DNA of 64,000 bases from Chaetoceros tenuissimus. Lineage: Eukaryota > Bacillariophyta > Thalassiosirophyceae > Chaetocerotales > Chaetocerotaceae. Of this stretch, positions 18,773 to 30,251 are shown piece after piece. Where the stretch lies: contig BLLK01000062.1 in the NCBI GenBank assembly GCA_021927905.1, positions 682,001 to 746,000 on the forward strand, in the 5' to 3' direction. The position numbers and the translations under genes are program-made. Numbering within the stretch: position 1 is the stretch's first letter; each line of letters begins with the position of its first letter. The notes under the pieces are model-generated. The model was given only the letters and a program-made list of their open reading frames with translations. It was not told the DNA's origin and ran no database searches.

Positions 18773-19711
18773 ATATCCATGAAAAGCCCTAACTAAGCTA
18801 CTATGCTGACAACGATAACCAACCTCAAGCGTCTACCAAGAGACATAAAGGAAAAGATTGAATGACTCTTATCTCAATAAAATGATTGGAAGCAGTTAAG
18901 TTTCTTTCCAACAAACGAATTGAGATGGATGACATAATTTTGGTCTCTCTATTATTATGAATAACACTATATGTATCCTATGAATTAAAAGATGAAAATA
19001 TGTTACCTTTTTTTACATTGTGAAGTGAAAATCACGAATACGATTAATAGAAAAACGACTCCTTCTTTTTACCCGAAATATTTTACAAGAAACTGCTGCA
19101 CATGTATGTTTTGTTATAAATGCTTTTTAGGGGTTGTTTTTGAAATTTCATGCACCATAGTGAATATTGCATACAGTATGTACTGTATTCTACAAGTATG
19201 GCTGTAGTAAACGTAAGCAAAAAATTGCCAGCAACAACTCTCAGAAAGCCAAAATTCACTTTCTGATACTCCATTCATAATTGTTCGTTTACCTTAGCTG
19301 CAGCTCGATGGATTTTGTAATTATTGCTTCATTACGGAATCCTTTTTCTAAAAAGCTGAAATGAAACTTTCTTTCCACAACATAATATCATTACAAACAC
19401 ACACTACAATGCGAACGAGTACGTAGGTACTTCCTCAGTACGACGGAGGCAGGTCGTGTCGGTCGTCGTCGTTGTCCCCCCATTTAGAACTCTAGCCAAA
19501 TATCATTTCCTGGCTCCATCACGTTTGTAGGGTTAGGGAAAATTTTCAATAAAATGATATCGCATTGGTACTGAGATACTCTTGTACCATTCTACACCAC
19601 GGTGACAATCAAACTGAAAGGCAATAGTACATACTTTCACTTCACGAGGTGATACAATCTCTGGTTTACATTAAAAAATTCAATTGCTTCCTATTCGCAT
19701 CTGAGAAAGAA
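18773..19711. other. Intergenic region with an inverted repeat
   Basis: This is AT-rich with no convincing gene. It holds ATACAGTA-TG-TACTGTAT at 19171-19188, an inverted repeat with 8 bp arms. A short GC-richer stretch near 19430-19490 contains GTCGTCGTCGT and a C-run and may be promoter of the next gene. Confidence 0.55.
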
Positions 19712-20210
19712 ATGTCCAACAAAAAAGTTCTAGTGTGTCTCGTTTCAAATGGAGTTAGTGATCACCTCCAAGCTTCACGACAACGAAAAGCAACCACTAT
19801 ACTGAAAGCTAGGAAATTACCATACGTTGAGGTTGATGGAATGAATCCAGATCACAAAGAGAGGTAAGTCAAGTCACTCCATTCTTTCAACTGATTGGAT
19901 TCGTTTCTAATTGTCATTCGTATGGCAGTCGAGAAGAACTATTTGCAATAAGTGGTATACGGGGCAATTACCCACAATTCTTTTTCGTTCATGCTAATGG
20001 AGGTAAGTAGTATGGCTTTCTAGAATACATTTTGAGATATTATGAATTCTGTGCTAATTGAATTTGCTAGCTACTTCATATCTGGGAAATTTTGAAAAAC
20101 TTGAAGAATTGAATGAGACAGTAGACATTCCAGATGATGTTTTGAATGCAAACCCTGATTTGGAAACTTGGCCGAGAGTATTCAAAGATGTAGTTGAATC
20201 TTTTCAATAA
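19712..20210 (+). CDS. SH3BGRL-type thioredoxin-fold protein, small
   Basis: Exons are 19712..19863, 19929..20002 and 20071..20210, giving 121 residues. It starts MSNKKVLVCLVSNG; the frame upstream of this ATG opens at a poor start. The protein has the glutaredoxin-like fold of SH3-binding glutamate-rich proteins: a first strand VLVCLVSNG, a helix RKATTILKARK, strand YVEVDG, then AISGIRGNYPQFFFVHANG. No CXXC is present, so redox catalysis is unlikely. All three junctions restore the frame (ES-REELFAISG, NGA-TSYLGN). Its convergent neighbour, ending 52 bp away, encodes the same domain with an intron at the same place. The role is unknown and probably that of a cytosolic binding protein. Confidence 0.8.
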
Positions 20211-20261
20211 AATGGGATATAAAATGGTGTCAAATATCAAAAGATATTACAATTTACTAGT

Positions 20262-21524
20262 TTACACTGAAAAGTACGAAGTATCAAGGTCAGCATTTGA
20301 TATTTCTGTTAGGATCTGATCGCATTCATGGCCCTTTGCGAAAGCTTGGAGACTTTCAATAGATAGCTTTTGATTCTTTTGAAGTGCTAATATAGATTCA
20401 CGTGATCCAATGTAAATAGGAGTCTTACTCGCGTCTATAAAAATTATTTGAGGGTACAAGCCTGTGATTCCACTTATTGCACTCAGTTTCTTTGCCCTAC
20501 CGGTATGTAGAAGTATAGAAGTTAATTTTGACTCAGTGAGAAACAACTTCACGAGTATAGGTGGATACGTAGTATTCATTTGTACTCACCTTTTTTTGTG
20601 TTTTGGATCCAAGGCATTCACGATTCTATATTTCACTCCGTTTTCGTTTAGATAATTCAATATATTTTGGTCCTTGTCTCCATTCGAAAGAATTATAAAC
20701 CCTCCATTTCTAAACCCGTCAGTTACAACTGATAATGGTGACCCTATATACACTTTTGGTGTCTTTGGAGTGCTTCGTCCAAGAGGAGGTTTATCATTTG
20801 GTAACAAATTCTCTTTATTCTCTGGGGTACACAATTGAACATTTTGCCACTCTTGAGATGATAAAGAGAATAAACCAGATGACGAATGAGTCCCTGATGT
20901 TGATTCTGATGCACGAGTAGAGGGTGATACTTCTCTATCCATCAAAGAGCTCAAATTTGCCTCTATTTTTCGCATTTCCCTTCTCTCTTCAACATTTTTC
21001 GGACGAACTCGAAAGATAGATTGATAACCCATTCCTTCTTCCACCCGTTCTATTTGCATATACTTAGTTATTCGCAGTTGTAGGATGGGATTTGAAAGTA
21101 TGAAGAAAGATTTCACTCACCTAGTGGGCTCAGATCATCATTATCAGCTTCATTTGCATACAATTGGGACGTATCAATGTTTTTCAAAGATTCATATTTG
21201 AGACGGTTGAAAGACTTGACTAGATTTGTCCGCTCCAATAACTTTCCAATATAGAATTGGGAATGTGCCTTTTTGTATACATTAGAAAAAGAATTACATG
21301 TTAGCTCGACTGGCAGTTTGAAGTATTTAGTTTCTTCATGGCATACTCACATATCTTCGCCGCTCTGAATTGAACAATTCTCGTTTTATCCCTCTAGGTA
21401 TAAATAACGATAATATAAATACTATCAAGACAGCACCAACTACTACCACATATCCTGAAATCGAAGAGTATATCATTTCCAAAAAGCTCTCATTTTCAAA
21501 AATGTTTTGCTCAGCCACTCCCAT
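20262..21524 (-). CDS. Membrane-anchored SH3BGRL-type thioredoxin-fold protein, four exons
   Basis: Exons are 21524..21351, 21268..21121, 21049..20590 and 20496..20262, giving 338 residues with all junctions in frame. A single transmembrane helix is near the N-terminus (GYVVVVGAVLIVFILSLFI, about residues 24-42), followed by the basic PRGIKRE, so the bulk is probably cytosolic. A long charged, Ser-rich linker follows. The C-terminal 110 residues form a thioredoxin-like domain: GGFIILSNGDKD, YLNENGVKYRIVNALD, AISGITGLYPQIIFIDA. This matches the small protein next door, including the intron after KHKKR in the same phase. There is no CXXC. The gene is divergent from the TBC-TLDc gene (419 bp between starts). 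Confidence 0.8.
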
Positions 21525-21943
21525 TTTGGAATTAAAGAGTATCTTTGTTATTTTTACAGTCCTGAATTGAGCTTCTCAGAATACCTGTGAAAGAAGCAAA
21601 TTTAAGAAAAGTATTGTATAGCTGATTGCTTTAGATTCGCATAGAAAAGGAAAAAGGAGTTTGAAGTTGTTAGTTGTTAGATGAGTATGGTGTGTCAAAC
21701 GGCAACAGATACAAAAAACGATGAAAATTAGAATAGAATAGTTGTGAAGATGGGACTAAAAAGATCGGGAGACACATCACGAAATTTTCAGCTTGGAGCC
21801 AGTAAAAAGAACACTCTGTGAGAACTACGTACGAACCCAACTTTCTTCTTGTTTCTTGTGCAAGCGACATCATATCTGCTATCATCAATCACGAGTAGCT
21901 GTACCCATTTAGTTACCCAGGAATTTTTTGTACATTAGAAAGT
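21525..21943. other. Bidirectional promoter region
   Basis: This separates two divergent genes (membrane SH3BGRL protein and TBC-TLDc protein). It is AT-rich with no coding frame that I trust and must hold both promoters. Confidence 0.6.
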
Positions 21944-23883
21944 ATGAACTATCTTCGGAAAATCAGCTCCACTTTGAGTGGCAGCAAGCCGAAAGAAGAA
22001 ACATGGAGAACAAAGCTTGCAGAGGCGTCTAGTCGTGATGCTCTTGAAGAACCTGAAAACCATCCCATGAGAATGTATGTCATGTCTGTAGATGCTTTGT
22101 GTGGTACAGAAATAGATCAAAAGCTTCCTGATGGCTGGGGAGAGAAACCACCTTTAGTGGAAGAAGGCAAAAACGAAGGACGTAAGCTGAAAGCCATGTG
22201 TAGAGATGGAATCCCGCAAGCATTGAGAAGTGCAATTTGGATCACTTCAATTGTAAAAGTATCCCGTCCTTATCAAAGCAAAGAAGAAAATGAAGAGTTT
22301 GGTACATTAGCAAAAGTAAAAATTCTTCATCATGGCTGGGACTATGTGTTGACAACTCTATTCCCAGACGAGTCAGATAAAGAAGCGGCAACCATACCGA
22401 ACTTTGGTATGGATCCAAAAGAAGTTGAAGCATATCTTATTCAAGATCATATGATGCAAGATGGTAAATTATGCGCAAAAGGTGTAGAAGGGGTGAAGGC
22501 ACTCACACTGGTTCTATATGTAGCAAAAGAAAATCTAGGAATTGAATACTGTCCATTGCTGCCGGACCTTAGTGCTCTGTTTTTATCAGTGATGCCTGAA
22601 AGTTATGTTTACGCATGTATTCGTGAAATGACAAATTCAGACTCATACTATTTCCCTATGTCAAAGACTGAACACTTGGCTTGGTGCAAATCATTCGGGG
22701 ATTTAATGAGGAAAATGTATCCACAAACTGCGATGGCAATGTCCAGATGGTGAGTACATTATTTTGAAGATGTCTTTTGTTCAAGTCAAAGTGCTTAACT
22801 ATATTCATATACAGTGGGGCCTTAACACCAGAAGGCTTAGACCCAATATTCCGCAGATTTTTCGTTGGAATTTTGAAGAAAGATCACATCATGCGTATTC
22901 TTGACGTGTACACCATTGAGGGTTACAAAGTTATCTTTCGCCTGGGAACGGTAATATTATGTCTTGCTCATGCATACATGAAGCCATCAGAGCTTAAATC
23001 AAATAAATCATTTTGGGCAGGTGTTAAACGTGTTACTCATTCCGAGCAGTTTTTGTTTGATATTTTAATCAAGCAAGCATATGGGTTCAATGGAAAGAAG
23101 TATCGTTCGCGCAGAAGTTTTCCAAGACGAAGATTTATTCAAAAACTAATCCGATACAACGAAGCATGGGCAGAAAATAATGCGGGAGAAGATGGCGATT
23201 TGCTCATTACTAACAAACCACTAGGATTTGTTGAAAAGGATATCCCAATCGTTCTTGCGAAAAATGCTTCTGAACGCTTTTCTCTAGCGGAATTCTTGCC
23301 ATTTGCATACAAAGATACTAAGCTTGAGCTTATCTACAGTTCCAATGTTCATGGAAGGTCAAATGACATGTTTTACAAACATTGCTCAAGAGCCAAACAT
23401 ACAATTACTCTAATTGAAGTCCTTAACACCGGTGCAACAATAGGAATGTTTGCTACCGAAACATGGCATAGAAGTAGCAAGACATATGGGGATGGTGAAT
23501 GTGTTTTATTTCGATTGAAACCAGATCCAGAATGTTGGCATTGGACACACGATATTGAAAAGACTATGCATATACTAGGAAGTGGTGACGAAGAAGATTT
23601 GGAAGAAATGCAGAGTGAAATAGCAAAGGAACATTTCATGTATAGTGGCGCTGACTTCATTTCTATGGGAGCGGGAGAAGATGGCTCTGCTGGAATTCGT
23701 CTCGAGAACGATTTATCGCGAGGATTTAGTTCCACAGCCAGAGGGTTCAACAATGATCCTCTGGTAGGTCCAGAATATCAGCAATTTGATGTCGGACTTG
23801 TTGAAGTCTACCATCTTTTGCGTGAACTCGATGGCCGTGCTATTGATGGAGAAGAAGACATATGGAAAGGTATGTTTGATTAA
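21944..23883 (+). CDS. TBC-TLDc protein, TBC1D24/Skywalker-like
   Basis: Exons are 21944..22749 and 22815..23883, giving 624 residues; the join reads MSRC-GALTPEGLD. The N-terminal half (about 80-330) is a TBC domain: CRDGIPQALRSAIW, IEYCPLLPDLSALFLSVMPE, VYTIEGYKVIFRLG. The C-terminal third (about 435-615) is a TLDc domain: LIYSSNVHGRSNDMFYKHC, GMFATETWHRS, GECVLFRL, FMYSGADFISMGAGEDG, FDVGLVEVYHL. This order is specific for the TBC1D24 family, which controls endosomal and vesicle traffic around ARF6/Rab35 and phosphoinositides in animals. The Rab-GAP arginine finger (IxxDxxR) is not found, and the usual YCQ reads YCP. Human TBC1D24 also has YCP, so loss of GAP chemistry is a family trait. 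Confidence 0.9.
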
Positions 23884-24275
23884 AAGTATTGCAAAAGTTC
23901 TTCCGAGTTCGTGTACATGAGATAATTACTTAGTTGGTGGAATCATCGACGATGATCATAGTATTATTAATTTGTAAAATGCCATAATTTTCTAGAATTA
24001 TTTTTCTTGCCAAAGCGTAAGGTATCATACCATTGTTGCGTCATTGTTCTCTCATTCATCTTATAAAAATAGCTGATGAGAGAACCTTTTCAAGCCACGA
24101 CAAATTTCACACCACGTACTACTACGAGACAGCAGACAGCAGAGGAGGGCGAATTAATGAATTCATTAAATGAAATAGAGGGATCAGTGCTATCAGTAGA
24201 TCCACAATTTACTTCTACTTGCAGTTGTTGTGACGCCATACTAACCATTCAAAGATTGCCTACAGTAGCTTCAAA
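23884..24275. other. Intergenic and 5' region of the parvulin gene
   Basis: This AT-rich gap becomes less so from 24070. A frame at 24076-24279 covers the likely 5' UTR and overlaps the parvulin ATG, but it shows no family pattern and is not called. Confidence 0.55.
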
Positions 24276-24725
24276 ATGAAGGCATCACTTTTCTTTCTAT
24301 CTCTCGTCTTGGGATCATCCCTAGGATTCACCTTGAATAATTCTGTTGCAAGACCTCGTACATCCTTGAATATGGGTTTCTTTGATTCACTTTCGAAGGC
24401 TTTTTCAAATGAGGAGTTTTCTGCTCCACCTGAAGGTATTAAGGCAACTGCAAGACACATTTTGGTGAAGGATATGGATCAATTGAAGCAGGTAACAGCT
24501 GAACTTGAAGCAGGCACCCCATTTGCTCAAGTTGCAAAGGCTTATTCGACTTGTCCCTCTGGCTCTAGTGGCGGTGATTTAGGTTCATTTCCACCAGGCC
24601 GAATGGTGGCAGAGTTTGACGAAGTAATTTTTGATCCAGAGTCGCCATTAAATTCAGTTTTGGGTCCTGTACCAACTCAGTTCGGATACCATTTGATTGT
24701 TATTGACAAGAGAACGGGTGTATAG
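24276..24725 (+). CDS. Plastid-targeted parvulin-type peptidyl-prolyl isomerase
   Basis: This 149-residue single-exon protein begins with a signal peptide (MKASLFFLSLVLGSSLG) followed by FT. The Phe at the cleavage site and the following Arg/Ser-rich NNSVARPRTSLNMG fit import into the complex plastid. The mature domain is a parvulin: ARHILVKDMDQLKQV, GTPFAQVAKAYSTCPS, GGDLGSFPPGRMVAEFDEV, GPVPTQFGYHLIVI. It should catalyse cis-trans isomerisation of prolyl bonds during protein folding. The length matches single-domain parvulins plus a targeting peptide. It is a stand-alone gene with no linked partner. Confidence 0.9.
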   Translation: MKASLFFLSLVLGSSLGFTLNNSVARPRTSLNMGFFDSLSKAFSNEEFSAPPEGIKATARHILVKDMDQLKQVTAELEAGTPFAQVAKAYSTCPSGSSGGDLGSFPPGRMVAEFDEVIFDPESPLNSVLGPVPTQFGYHLIVIDKRTGV

Positions 24726-24774
24726 AATACTAATGACAGAAAACTATGCTAAGTTTATAGCCTTAAATTTATTT

Positions 24775-26411
24775 TTACAAATTCGATGGAATAAATGCAC
24801 TATATCCACTCAATGCTGTTGTCATGATTAAACTCGAGATTTGTGGATGCCAATGTGCTTCCTTTGTGCTCTGCGACCCACAGTGTACGAAGAGTAGCTG
24901 AGGGGGGATACCATCATATCCTTCTGCATCTACTTTGCCATCCTCTTCTTCATCTTCTTCTATGCTAAGATCGTAAATGTAAGTTGCATCTTCATCACTA
25001 ACCACGATCATAGATTCATCTGTAGGATGCCATTCAAGACTTGTTATTGGATTCTTATGACATGTAAATCTCGCAAGTGGCTGAGGAGGTGCATCAGTAG
25101 ACTGAAAGTTACGGAGATCCCAAACGGAAAATAGACCTGAAATTATATTCGCTTTTGTTAGTACAGAGTAGAAACAATCTAAACGATTTGAAGCTGAGAA
25201 AAAAACTTACCATCATCTGCGCCACTTGCCAAAAGATTCGAAATGATTGGATTCCAACTAATCACATTCACATCAGAGCCATTTTCATGAATCTTGTTTG
25301 TCAACATTGCTCTACCAGCACAACGGGTATCAAAAATTTTCACATATCCACCGCATTCAGCTGATGCAAATACAGTTCCTTCAGTTGGACTCCATTGGAG
25401 ATCCTCAACACTTGGATGGTCCAGATTTCCACCACTTGGTCCATATGCATGTTTAATATTGAAAGAGGAAGTTGAAAGCTTTGAAAGACCAGATTCAGTT
25501 GGTGACCACAAATGGATATTTCCATCACAATCTCCGGTAGCTAGATGCCCTTGATTACATTTTGACCAATCCATAGCATATCCTTCACAAGAATGCCCAT
25601 TGTACACAAAGAATGGGTCTCTTGCAATCTTTCTAGAGTTCTTTACTTCTTTTCCAGAGGATCGACTAAAACTATCAAGAATACCTCCAATATTGTAAAG
25701 ATTAACAGTTCCAGCATCACTCCATGTCGCAACAATATCGGATCTCTGTGGCATTGCTCTGACACGGTTCACCCCACCGTTATGAGACAGATTGAAATGC
25801 TCTAGTACAGGATCCATATCTTCCAATTCATCATCGTCTTCCTCTTCTTCGTCATCATCACTATCATCTTCTCTTCCATACTCTTCTCCAAGAATCTCAT
25901 CTTCAAGTTCCTTTTCAGTCTTTTGCTTCGCACTAGTTCTACACAAATCAGACAACTTCATGATGGTCAATTTATTTCTATCAGCTCTATCAGCCTGTGA
26001 ACCAGCGGCAACCAACATAGAATGTGGAAATCTTGTTCTAGCATCTCCTAAATCATCGCGAAGAAAATCAAATGAAAGCGCAGGCCAATCTGGGGTGAGA
26101 GAATGATGCATTTTATATGCAGTTTCATCAACTTCCAATTTTGTTCCAGGTTCAAGAGTAGAAGTCAATGGGTTCCAAGATTGAATCTTTTGAGCTTCAT
26201 CATCTCCATCTACATCCTCATTCATTGCCTCATCTACATCTTCTCCATCATTGATGTATTCTTCCTCTTCAAATTCATCTTCAAAAGGATCTTCAAATCT
26301 AAGATTTTCTGGAGTCTCATCTAATAGTGTTGGCTTGTCCTCTTTTTTCGCAGATAGCTTTGCAGACGATGGACCGCTTGAGTTCTGCTTTCTCTTTGAC
26401 TTCTTTCCCAT
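24775..26411 (-). CDS. GRWD1: Glutamate-rich WD-repeat protein (GRWD1/Rrb1)
   Basis: Exons are 26411..25211 and 25136..24775, intron 25137..25210, giving 520 residues. GRWD1/Rrb1 is a nucleolar chaperone for ribosomal protein L3 and also binds histones. The N-terminus is basic (MGKKSKRKQ), then acidic. WNPLTSTLEPGTKLEVDETA and YKMHHSLTPDWPALSFDFL are the CAF1-type histone-binding motif. WD repeats follow (GHSCEGYAMDWS, HLATGDCDGNIHLWSPT, SVEDLQWSPTEGTVFASA, DVNVISWNPIISNLLASGAD) and, after the splice, GLFSVWDLRNF and ITSLEWHPTDES. A second acidic stretch, DDSDDDEEEEDDDELEDMD, interrupts the repeats. Together with RRS1 this is a second 60S assembly factor in the window, though not adjacent. 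Confidence 0.92.
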
Positions 26412-26728
26412 GTTGATGCGTGGTGAATGAGGTTTGGTGTTATCCTTTCAATTGTATCTTTTTACACTTGCAATGAAGTTGAATGAAGAGTGATTTTGTG
26501 TTGTTCACTTTTCCGAAAAAAAGAGTGGTTCTCTGGATCACTAGCCATATATGGAGAAGACTGATGGATAGCTGAATATTCAGTCGTGCTTTCAGAGTAA
26601 AAAGCGTTTCTGTTTTCGCGAGGCTGCATTGCTGTGTATTCAACACATCAACACTCTGTTCTTTTCCTATTTACTTGTGAAACTTTTGTTATACGTAGAT
26701 ATTTTCATCTTCTAATCTTTTTGCTGCA
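26412..26728. other. Divergent promoter between GRWD1 and the GDPD-like gene
   Basis: This 317 bp gap between divergent starts has no coding signal and must hold both promoters. I recognise no specific site. Confidence 0.55.
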
Positions 26729-28277
26729 ATGAGAGGTATAGTCTTTGCCATATTTTCTATTGTTTTGACAAAGATTGATGGACTGCATCTGGATGCTGGA
26801 CAATGCCCTCTACTAGTTCCTTCTTCAGTTGCAACAAAAATCCCATCTCAATTAGCCAAGAAAAGACCAAACTTTATAACAATTGCACATAGAGGAGCAT
26901 CCTATTCTCTACCTGAACATACAATACCTGCATATAGATTAGCCTTGGAGCTGGGAGCAGATTACATAGAACCATATCTGGTCGCTACAAAAGGTAAGAC
27001 TGTTTTGCCATGAATACATCATCTTTTTAATGTCTTTGCTCATTTCATAATTCACTCCTACAAAAGATAATAAACTCGTGGCAATCCATAGTATCGATTT
27101 AAACATAACTACAAATGTAGCATCTTTATATCCAGAACGTCATAGAACCATCACTTTGGATGGAACAAATACGAGTGGTTATTTTGTTTTTGATTTTACT
27201 CTAGAAGAGGTTCAGAAATTACGTGTAAAGCAAAGATTAGACGGACGATCCACTTCTTTTGATTTTTCATTTCCAATTCCCACGATCCAAGATATTGTAG
27301 ATTTGCTACATGATTGGAATCATGATATAGTCATCAAAAACAATATAACCAAACGATCAGGCATATATGCTGAACTTAAGGATCCACAATATTATCTTCA
27401 AGAGCTAAATACATCATTGGTAGATATCTTCTTGAAAGAGATGGAGCAAAATAAACACGCGGATAAAATGTTTTTTAATACCAAAAATCAAACTCATTTC
27501 GGATGCGAAAGGATGGGTGAATATCAAGTACCTCCATTGGTAATTCAATGTTTTGATGCAGAAACGTTACATGAAATGCGTTCCAAGTTACACTCAAAGG
27601 GTATGGCTCAACCGCCGTATGTTTTGCTAGCAAATGCAAAACATTGCCATCTACCAGGATTTTGGTATGAAGTTGGTAAACTTGGATTTATCTCTGGAGT
27701 TGGTCCTGACAAGAAATGTGTGATTCAAGAAACAGCAGGCAAAGAGTTCATGATTGAAGCCAAAAAGTTCAACTTAGCAGTACATCCCTATACTGCGCGA
27801 GAAGAGATTGAATTTGTGACTCCACAATTTGCTTCAGCAGAGGAAGAACTTCGTTGGCTGTACTGCTCTCGAGGGATCACAGGTATGTTTACAGAAAGCT
27901 CAGACCTCGGTGTAAGAATAGGAACGCGTGGCTGTGAAGATTTTGAAACTGCTGAAGAGATATTGAAGGAAGACATCACAGAAATGGAGAAGGAAGATAA
28001 TGACAAGCAACTCAATGTGACGATATCACAAGATTTATGTAGCCAATTTGATAACAAAGACGATACTATGAAAAGCGCCGCGTTGATGATGATAGGAACG
28101 TGCGTTGGACTATTGATGGGTCTATTTTTTTCAAAAAAGGGACATTCCACGAATAAAGGTTTACAACAAAAAGAAAGTTCTAAAACAATTCATCTCGGAA
28201 AAATGAAAGGTATGAAAAAGTTACCAACAAATGATGATGGTGGTAGCCATAGTGACGACGACATGGAAATTATTTAG
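26729..28277 (+). CDS. Glycerophosphodiester phosphodiesterase-like membrane protein
   Basis: Exons are 26729..26993 and 27067..28277, giving 491 residues. It opens with a signal peptide ([18 protein letters not shown]) and has a C-terminal membrane helix ([17 protein letters not shown], about 440-456) with a short cytosolic tail. The lumenal part has the GDPD fold: [32 protein letters not shown], then across the splice [11 protein letters not shown], and later [13 protein letters not shown]. In active enzymes the metal site is E-x-D followed by HD. Here these read E-P-Y and H-S, so one metal-binding Asp is a Tyr; the first HRG, the PEHT and the later E of AELK are kept. Activity is therefore doubtful or altered. 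Known enzymes cleave glycerophosphodiesters to glycerol-3-phosphate and an alcohol. The splice (GTAAGA donor, AAAAG acceptor) is the only one that fits the frame. Confidence 0.82.
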
Positions 28278-28343
28278 GGTAATAAAATGTGTAACATTCA
28301 AGAATTATTTTACATATCTACGAGGATAGCTTGGTACTTGGTA

Positions 28344-29186
28344 CTAAAGTAAGGTGGCATTAGTGTTGGAAACCTTGGTGAGAATTTCATCTGTAAGGCA
28401 TGATCCTGTGTCCATACTGACTCCATTTAAGTCAATCTTGAAATCTATTGGAACGTATGATTCGGTTTCCCAACGATGCTTCTTCGACATGTATGCTTCT
28501 AGACAAAACTGTCGAAGCATTTTATAAAATTTGCTCAATTTTCGGTATTCAATACTTTCAGTATGAATATGACGTAAATAGTTGTATACCACATCTAGAA
28601 CTGTTTCTTTATTGTTGTTCATGTGATGAATGGTATCGGGGCAAACATTATAAAGTCGTTCCACAACTTTCATGCCCTCCTCCAACGAAATTTTATCTCT
28701 GCATACACACTCGGCAGCAATATGCAATGGCAAATTTCCTTCGATATCCTCTCTATTGACACATAATAAACGGTGATGTTCCGTACAGTTTTCCAATATA
28801 TAGTCCAAAGATCTAAGAGACGATCCATTATAACAGGCTAGGTGGAGCATGTTGGACTTCGTTGTATCGAGAACAGAGACGGCCATGTCCATTTGCGTCT
28901 CAGGTATGGAGCAGATGATTTCCGAAACGTTAACAGCATCGTCTCCATCCAAATTTGTTTGTCTTTGTTGCAATTCCGGAGCTAAACCCTTCATCCACCA
29001 CCCTGAAGGAGTTTGGCTTCCCTCTTCCGATAACCGTGAAGAGTGATCGCCAAACGATTCCTTTTTCCGATTATGTTTCAGTAGTTTCTTCACATTCTTA
29101 ATCTTCTTCCACATACGGATATGATTCTTCTTCGGTTTCTTCTCTTCTTCATTCATATTCGAAGCTAGATTATGGTGTGTTTTCAT
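28344..29186 (-). CDS. Ankyrin-fold protein, distant member of the 16-18 kb family
   Basis: This 280-residue single-exon protein has a basic, Lys-rich N-terminus (KKPKKNHIRMWKKIKNVKK). Ankyrin-like units follow at KSNMLHLACYNGSSLRSLDY and EDIEGNLPLHIAAECVCRD. It aligns with the twin genes at 15963 and 17870 from there on: ECVCRD matches ECLCRD, EEGMKVVERLYNVCPDTIH matches EGLHILKLLTSSYPDGI, then a Tyr/Leu-rich helix (EYRKLSKFYKMLRQ) and a KHRWETE block matching KMKWEAD. The three genes therefore share a domain beyond plain ankyrin repeats. Function is unknown. Confidence 0.75.
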   Translation of the reverse strand: MKTHHNLASNMNEEEKKPKKNHIRMWKKIKNVKKLLKHNRKKESFGDHSSRLSEEGSQTPSGWWMKGLAPELQQRQTNLDGDDAVNVSEIICSIPETQMDMAVSVLDTTKSNMLHLACYNGSSLRSLDYILENCTEHHRLLCVNREDIEGNLPLHIAAECVCRDKISLEEGMKVVERLYNVCPDTIHHMNNNKETVLDVVYNYLRHIHTESIEYRKLSKFYKMLRQFCLEAYMSKKHRWETESYVPIDFKIDLNGVSMDTGSCLTDEILTKVSNTNATLL

Positions 29187-30251
29187 TGTGGACTAGAGAT
29201 CGAACCAAATAATAGTGGATAGTAGTTTGGTTTAACACGGAGTAATGGGAAAAGAGGCCCAGTGTCCAATCAGTACCCGTAGATGTGCGTTGATGCGTTC
29301 CAGCGATTTTTCTAAACAAGAATCCTGTATGCATACAACTAAATGATATTCCCGGATGAGGTGTCCTTACAGAGGAGACATTTCCAATCGTGTCTGGCTG
29401 TTGATTGGGACATTTTGATGTTATTCAATTCCCAATCTTCCGCTTCTCTAAAAAAAGAAAGAAAAGGGAAAGATAGAATAGGGATCATAATTGTAAAGTG
29501 TCACAAATTTCTCCCCCCTTCTTCCAAACCTCTTTTTGTTTCATTTCTAGGTACTTGTAATCTGTGCATGCATCCGGAGGCCAAAATTTGCCTGTTTTTG
29601 CACTGGCTCTAGTGCATCTAGTGCAAATTTTTTATAATGTTAATAATTGCTAACATTCATGTAGTTATTGAGTTGGAAACATTGGTGTAACTCATAACTA
29701 TGATTTTACTATTCACGAGTCGATCTATATCAACTCTGTGTTATAAAAATCATCGAGATTACCTTAATTTTTGCTCTTGAAAATTGAAAATTCCGAATCA
29801 CAGTGTTTCAATGTTCAAATAGTGAATTTTTTGTAATTCTTTTATCCATACGCATTGCCTTGATGAAATTTCAACTTAGAAGTTAACACATGCTTATGTT
29901 CATTGAATACATGTTGGAAATAAAAAATTGACCTGAATACAAGCATACAGGTAACCCAATGACGGCTGAAATATCTATAACTAGTGTATAAATAGCTGAT
30001 AGTAGCTACAAGGTTATGATTTTGCATTGGCTTGCACTCAGCACCCGTTCAGAATGCACAGATTACAAGTACCTATTCATTTCCTTTCCTGTTTGAACTT
30101 CTACTAACTACAATTTCTTCATTGAATGAACTCACAACTGTACTACTACTATACAAACAATGCTCATCAGATCCAAAAAGGAATCTGAAATAAGAGCATT
30201 TTTGAAATTATAACAGGCTTCGCTTTTTCTTCATAATTACTCTTCAGGATC
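29187..30251. other. Intergenic region, possibly with a 5' UTR intron of the syntaxin gene
   Basis: No gene is supported in this 1 kb AT-rich stretch. The last bases before the syntaxin ATG look like a 3' splice site (pyrimidine-rich run ending CTCTTCAG at 30248, four bases before the ATG). A donor may be the AAGTACC at about 30069, but that is uncertain. Confidence 0.45.

Noticed and set aside
24076-24279. Frame before the parvulin gene
   Set aside because: It overlaps the parvulin ATG in another frame and has no family features; probably 5' UTR.
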